Part shown: positions 62,282 to 64,000 of the stretch, piece by piece | How the letters are laid out: each line of letters begins with the position of its first letter | How positions within the stretch are numbered: the first letter of the stretch is position 1 | Translations under genes and position numbers: made by a program | Notes under the pieces: generated by a model | The model's input: only the letters and a program-made list of their open reading frames with translations | What the model was told of the DNA's origin: nothing | Databases searched by the model: none | Source: Segatella copri | GTDB taxonomy: Bacteria > Bacteroidota > Bacteroidia > Bacteroidales > Bacteroidaceae | NCBI RefSeq assembly: GCF_015074785.1 | Contig: NZ_CP042464.1 | Location: forward strand, 1,550,001 to 1,614,000 | Reading direction: 5' to 3' | DNA: 64,000 nucleotides

Positions 62282-62361
62282 GAGAGTTTTAATAGTTAAA
62301 AGTTATAGTTAACAGTCTATAGGTTTTCTATGGACATTCTCCTAAACAAAAATATTCAAGG

Positions 62362-62395
62362 GGCAGCAAACCGATGAGTTTGCTGCCTTTTTTGT
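62362..62395 (+). terminator. Terminator after the C1B peptidase gene
   Basis: GGCAGCAAAC pairs with GTTTGCTGCC around six bases, followed by six T. Confidence 0.88.
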
Positions 62396-62513
62396 TGCCA
62401 AGAAAATCTCTTATTCACTTATTTTGGGTTGCCAACAAGTCTTATTTTTACTTATTTCTAGGTAATTTAATAAAATTCCTCCCTAAACATTTCCTTTTGT
62501 CATTTTATTTTCG

Positions 62514-62521
62514 TAACTTTG
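62514..62521 (+). promoter_or_regulatory. -7 promoter box of recJ
   Basis: TAACTTTG 26 bp before the ATG at 62547; the nearest TTG is only 14 nt upstream, so -33 is doubtful. Confidence 0.45.
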
Positions 62522-62546
62522 GGGGCAGAAATAAAAAATAATTAAA

Positions 62547-64000
62547 ATGCATTTTAAATGGAATTACGAATCACCAACACCTGAACAGCAAAAAGCAGCT
62601 GAAGAATTAGGCGCCAAGCTAAATATGAGCCCAGTTCTTGCCCATTTGCTCATCAAGCGCGAGATTACGACAGAGTCTGCAGCCAAACGGTTCTTCCGTC
62701 CACAACTCTCAGATCTCATCAATCCATTCCTGATGAAAGACATGGATATTGCCGTAGACCGCCTGAACGATGCTATGGGTAGAAAGGAACGTATCCTTGT
62801 TTACGGAGACTATGACGTAGACGGATGCACCGCCGTTGCCCTGGTGTACAAATTCTTGCAGCAATTCTATTCAAACATCGACTACTACATTCCCGACCGC
62901 TACGACGAAGGTTACGGAGTGAGTAAGAAAGGAATAGATTTTGCTCATCAGACTGGTGTAAAACTGATTATTATTCTAGACTGCGGAATCAAGGCTATTC
63001 AGGAGATAGAATATGCCAAGAGTCTGGGAATAGACTTCATCATCTGCGACCATCACGTTCCTGACGATGTGATGCCACCTGCTGTGGCCATACTCAATCC
63101 GAAGCGTCCTGACGATCCATTCCCATTCAAGCATCTCTGCGGATGCGGTGTAGGATTCAAGTTTATGCAGGCTTTTGCCAAGAACAACAACATTCCGTTC
63201 TCCAGGCTCATTCCTCTGCTCGACTTCTGCGCCGTGAGTATTGCTGCCGACATTGTGCCGGTGGTAGATGAGAACAGAATACTCGCCTTCCATGGCCTTA
63301 AGTTGCTGAATACCAACCCAAGTATCGGTCTGAAATCCATCATCGACATCTGCGGACTGAACGGACGCGAACTCTCTATGAGCGATATTGTGTTCAAGAT
63401 TGGTCCCCGCATCAATGCTTCAGGCAGAATGGAGAACGGCAAGCTGAGCGTAGATCTGCTGGTAGAAAGAGACTATTCCTCAGCCCTGCGCATGGCCAGA
63501 CACATCAATGAGTACAATGAGCAGCGCAAAGACATAGACAAGCAGATGACTGAAGAAGCCAACGGCATCGTATCGCGTCTGGAAAGCATGAAACACAATT
63601 CCAGCATAGTGCTCTATGATGAAGGCTGGAAAAAGGGAGTCATTGGCATTGTTGCTTCCCGACTCACCGAAATCTACTTCCGCCCTACCATTGTTCTGAC
63701 CCGGGATGGTGATATGGCTACAGGTTCAGCACGTAGCGTAACGGGATTTGACATCTACTCAGCCATCAAGAGTTGCCGCGACCTCCTGCTCAATTTCGGT
63801 GGTCATACCTATGCTGCCGGACTTACCTTGAAGTGGGATAAGGTTAGAGAGTTCAGAGACAGGTTCCAGCATTATGTAGAAGAGCATATTTCGCCTCAAC
63901 AGACAGAACCGGTGCTCAACATAGATGCTGAAATAGACTTTAAAGACATTACCAAGCATCTGCAGGCCGACTTGAAGCGCTTCTCTCCTTTCGGTCCATG
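62547..64000 (+). CDS. recJ: Single-stranded-DNA exonuclease RecJ, 5' part
   Basis: The gene runs off the right edge; about 484 residues are present. It starts MHFKWNYESPTPEQQKAAEE and carries the DHH phosphoesterase motifs VYGDYDVDGCTAVAL, ILDCGI, ICDHHVPDD (DHH) and SIAADIVPVVDENR, then the DHHA1 part with GKLSVDLLVERD and GGHTYAAGLTLKWD. RecJ degrades single-stranded DNA 5' to 3' in recombination and mismatch repair. The frame has no stop within the window. Confidence 0.95.
   Translation, partial: MHFKWNYESPTPEQQKAAEELGAKLNMSPVLAHLLIKREITTESAAKRFFRPQLSDLINPFLMKDMDIAVDRLNDAMGRKERILVYGDYDVDGCTAVALVYKFLQQFYSNIDYYIPDRYDEGYGVSKKGIDFAHQTGVKLIIILDCGIKAIQEIEYAKSLGIDFIICDHHVPDDVMPPAVAILNPKRPDDPFPFKHLCGCGVGFKFMQAFAKNNNIPFSRLIPLLDFCAVSIAADIVPVVDENRILAFHGLKLLNTNPSIGLKSIIDICGLNGRELSMSDIVFKIGPRINASGRMENGKLSVDLLVERDYSSALRMARHINEYNEQRKDIDKQMTEEANGIVSRLESMKHNSSIVLYDEGWKKGVIGIVASRLTEIYFRPTIVLTRDGDMATGSARSVTGFDIYSAIKSCRDLLLNFGGHTYAAGLTLKWDKVREFRDRFQHYVEEHISPQQTEPVLNIDAEIDFKDITKHLQADLKRFSPFGP

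Noticed and set aside
1..64000. tRNA, rRNA or prophage genes
   Set aside because: I looked for cloverleaf-like stretches with CCA-proximal stems, rRNA-like sequence and phage structural genes and found none I could support.

Overview
The window looks like chromosome of a gut Prevotellaceae bacterium, most likely Segatella (Prevotella) copri or a close relative; the species is inferred from gene content, not from a search. Evidence for Bacteroidota: many starts are preceded by the phylum promoter (TTG, about 20 nt, TAnnTTTG) rather than a strong Shine-Dalgarno; there is a SusD-type lipoprotein, an HU-HIG type DNA-binding protein, an EF-G2-type factor, an RprX/RprY-like two-component pair and an IS1380-family element. 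I saw no tRNA, rRNA, CRISPR array or prophage.

0-8 kb: the 3' end of a type II NADH dehydrogenase, then a sugar-alcohol-type locus (LacI regulator, GPH symporter, zinc polyol-type dehydrogenase, fructokinase, TorF-like porin, VOC protein). Both promoters of this locus carry three operator-like boxes with exactly the same spacing. Then a cupin, a NUDIX hydrolase, a remnant of a GAF/fRMsr gene and a secreted esterase. 9-14 kb: small housekeeping and stress genes (Bcp peroxiredoxin, GlsB-like protein, HD hydrolase, carbonic anhydrase, PHP hydrolase, Ogt, YaaA), ending in a non-coding block of three consecutive tandem arrays with 22-23 bp period. 14-17 kb: HU-like protein and an AAA-ATPase/PD-(D/E)XK gene beside 33-bp repeats.

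17-29 kb (all minus strand): a likely operon of glutamine-using enzymes, glmS, purF, carA and carB, preceded by a Wza-like export lipoprotein; then pyruvate kinase, LemA and a TPM-domain protein. 29-34 kb: HU, a 29-residue basic ribosomal-type protein, RNase G, an S9 peptidase and YbjQ. 34-42 kb is the most accessory part: a second AAA-ATPase/nuclease gene flanked by 77-bp palindromic direct repeats, an unusual SusD-like chimera with a long palindromic leader, an orphan HipB-like regulator, a 764-bp non-coding element with about 165-bp inverted arms, and a cytoplasmic GH13 enzyme fused in frame to an AlaX-type tRNA-editing domain.

42-64 kb: fabD, rpsF-rpsR-rplI, an RprXY-like two-component system, fusA2 (EF-G paralogue without the catalytic His), hemW, an IS1380-family element that cleanly interrupts a small membrane-protein gene, gltA and acn, trmD (with a promoter almost touching its start codon), a patatin phospholipase, an aminopeptidase P, a secreted C1B peptidase and the 5' part of recJ.

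The best candidates for something new are the GH13-AlaX fusion, the 22-bp-period intergenic arrays, the 764-bp inverted-repeat element and the identical operator geometry of the polyol locus.
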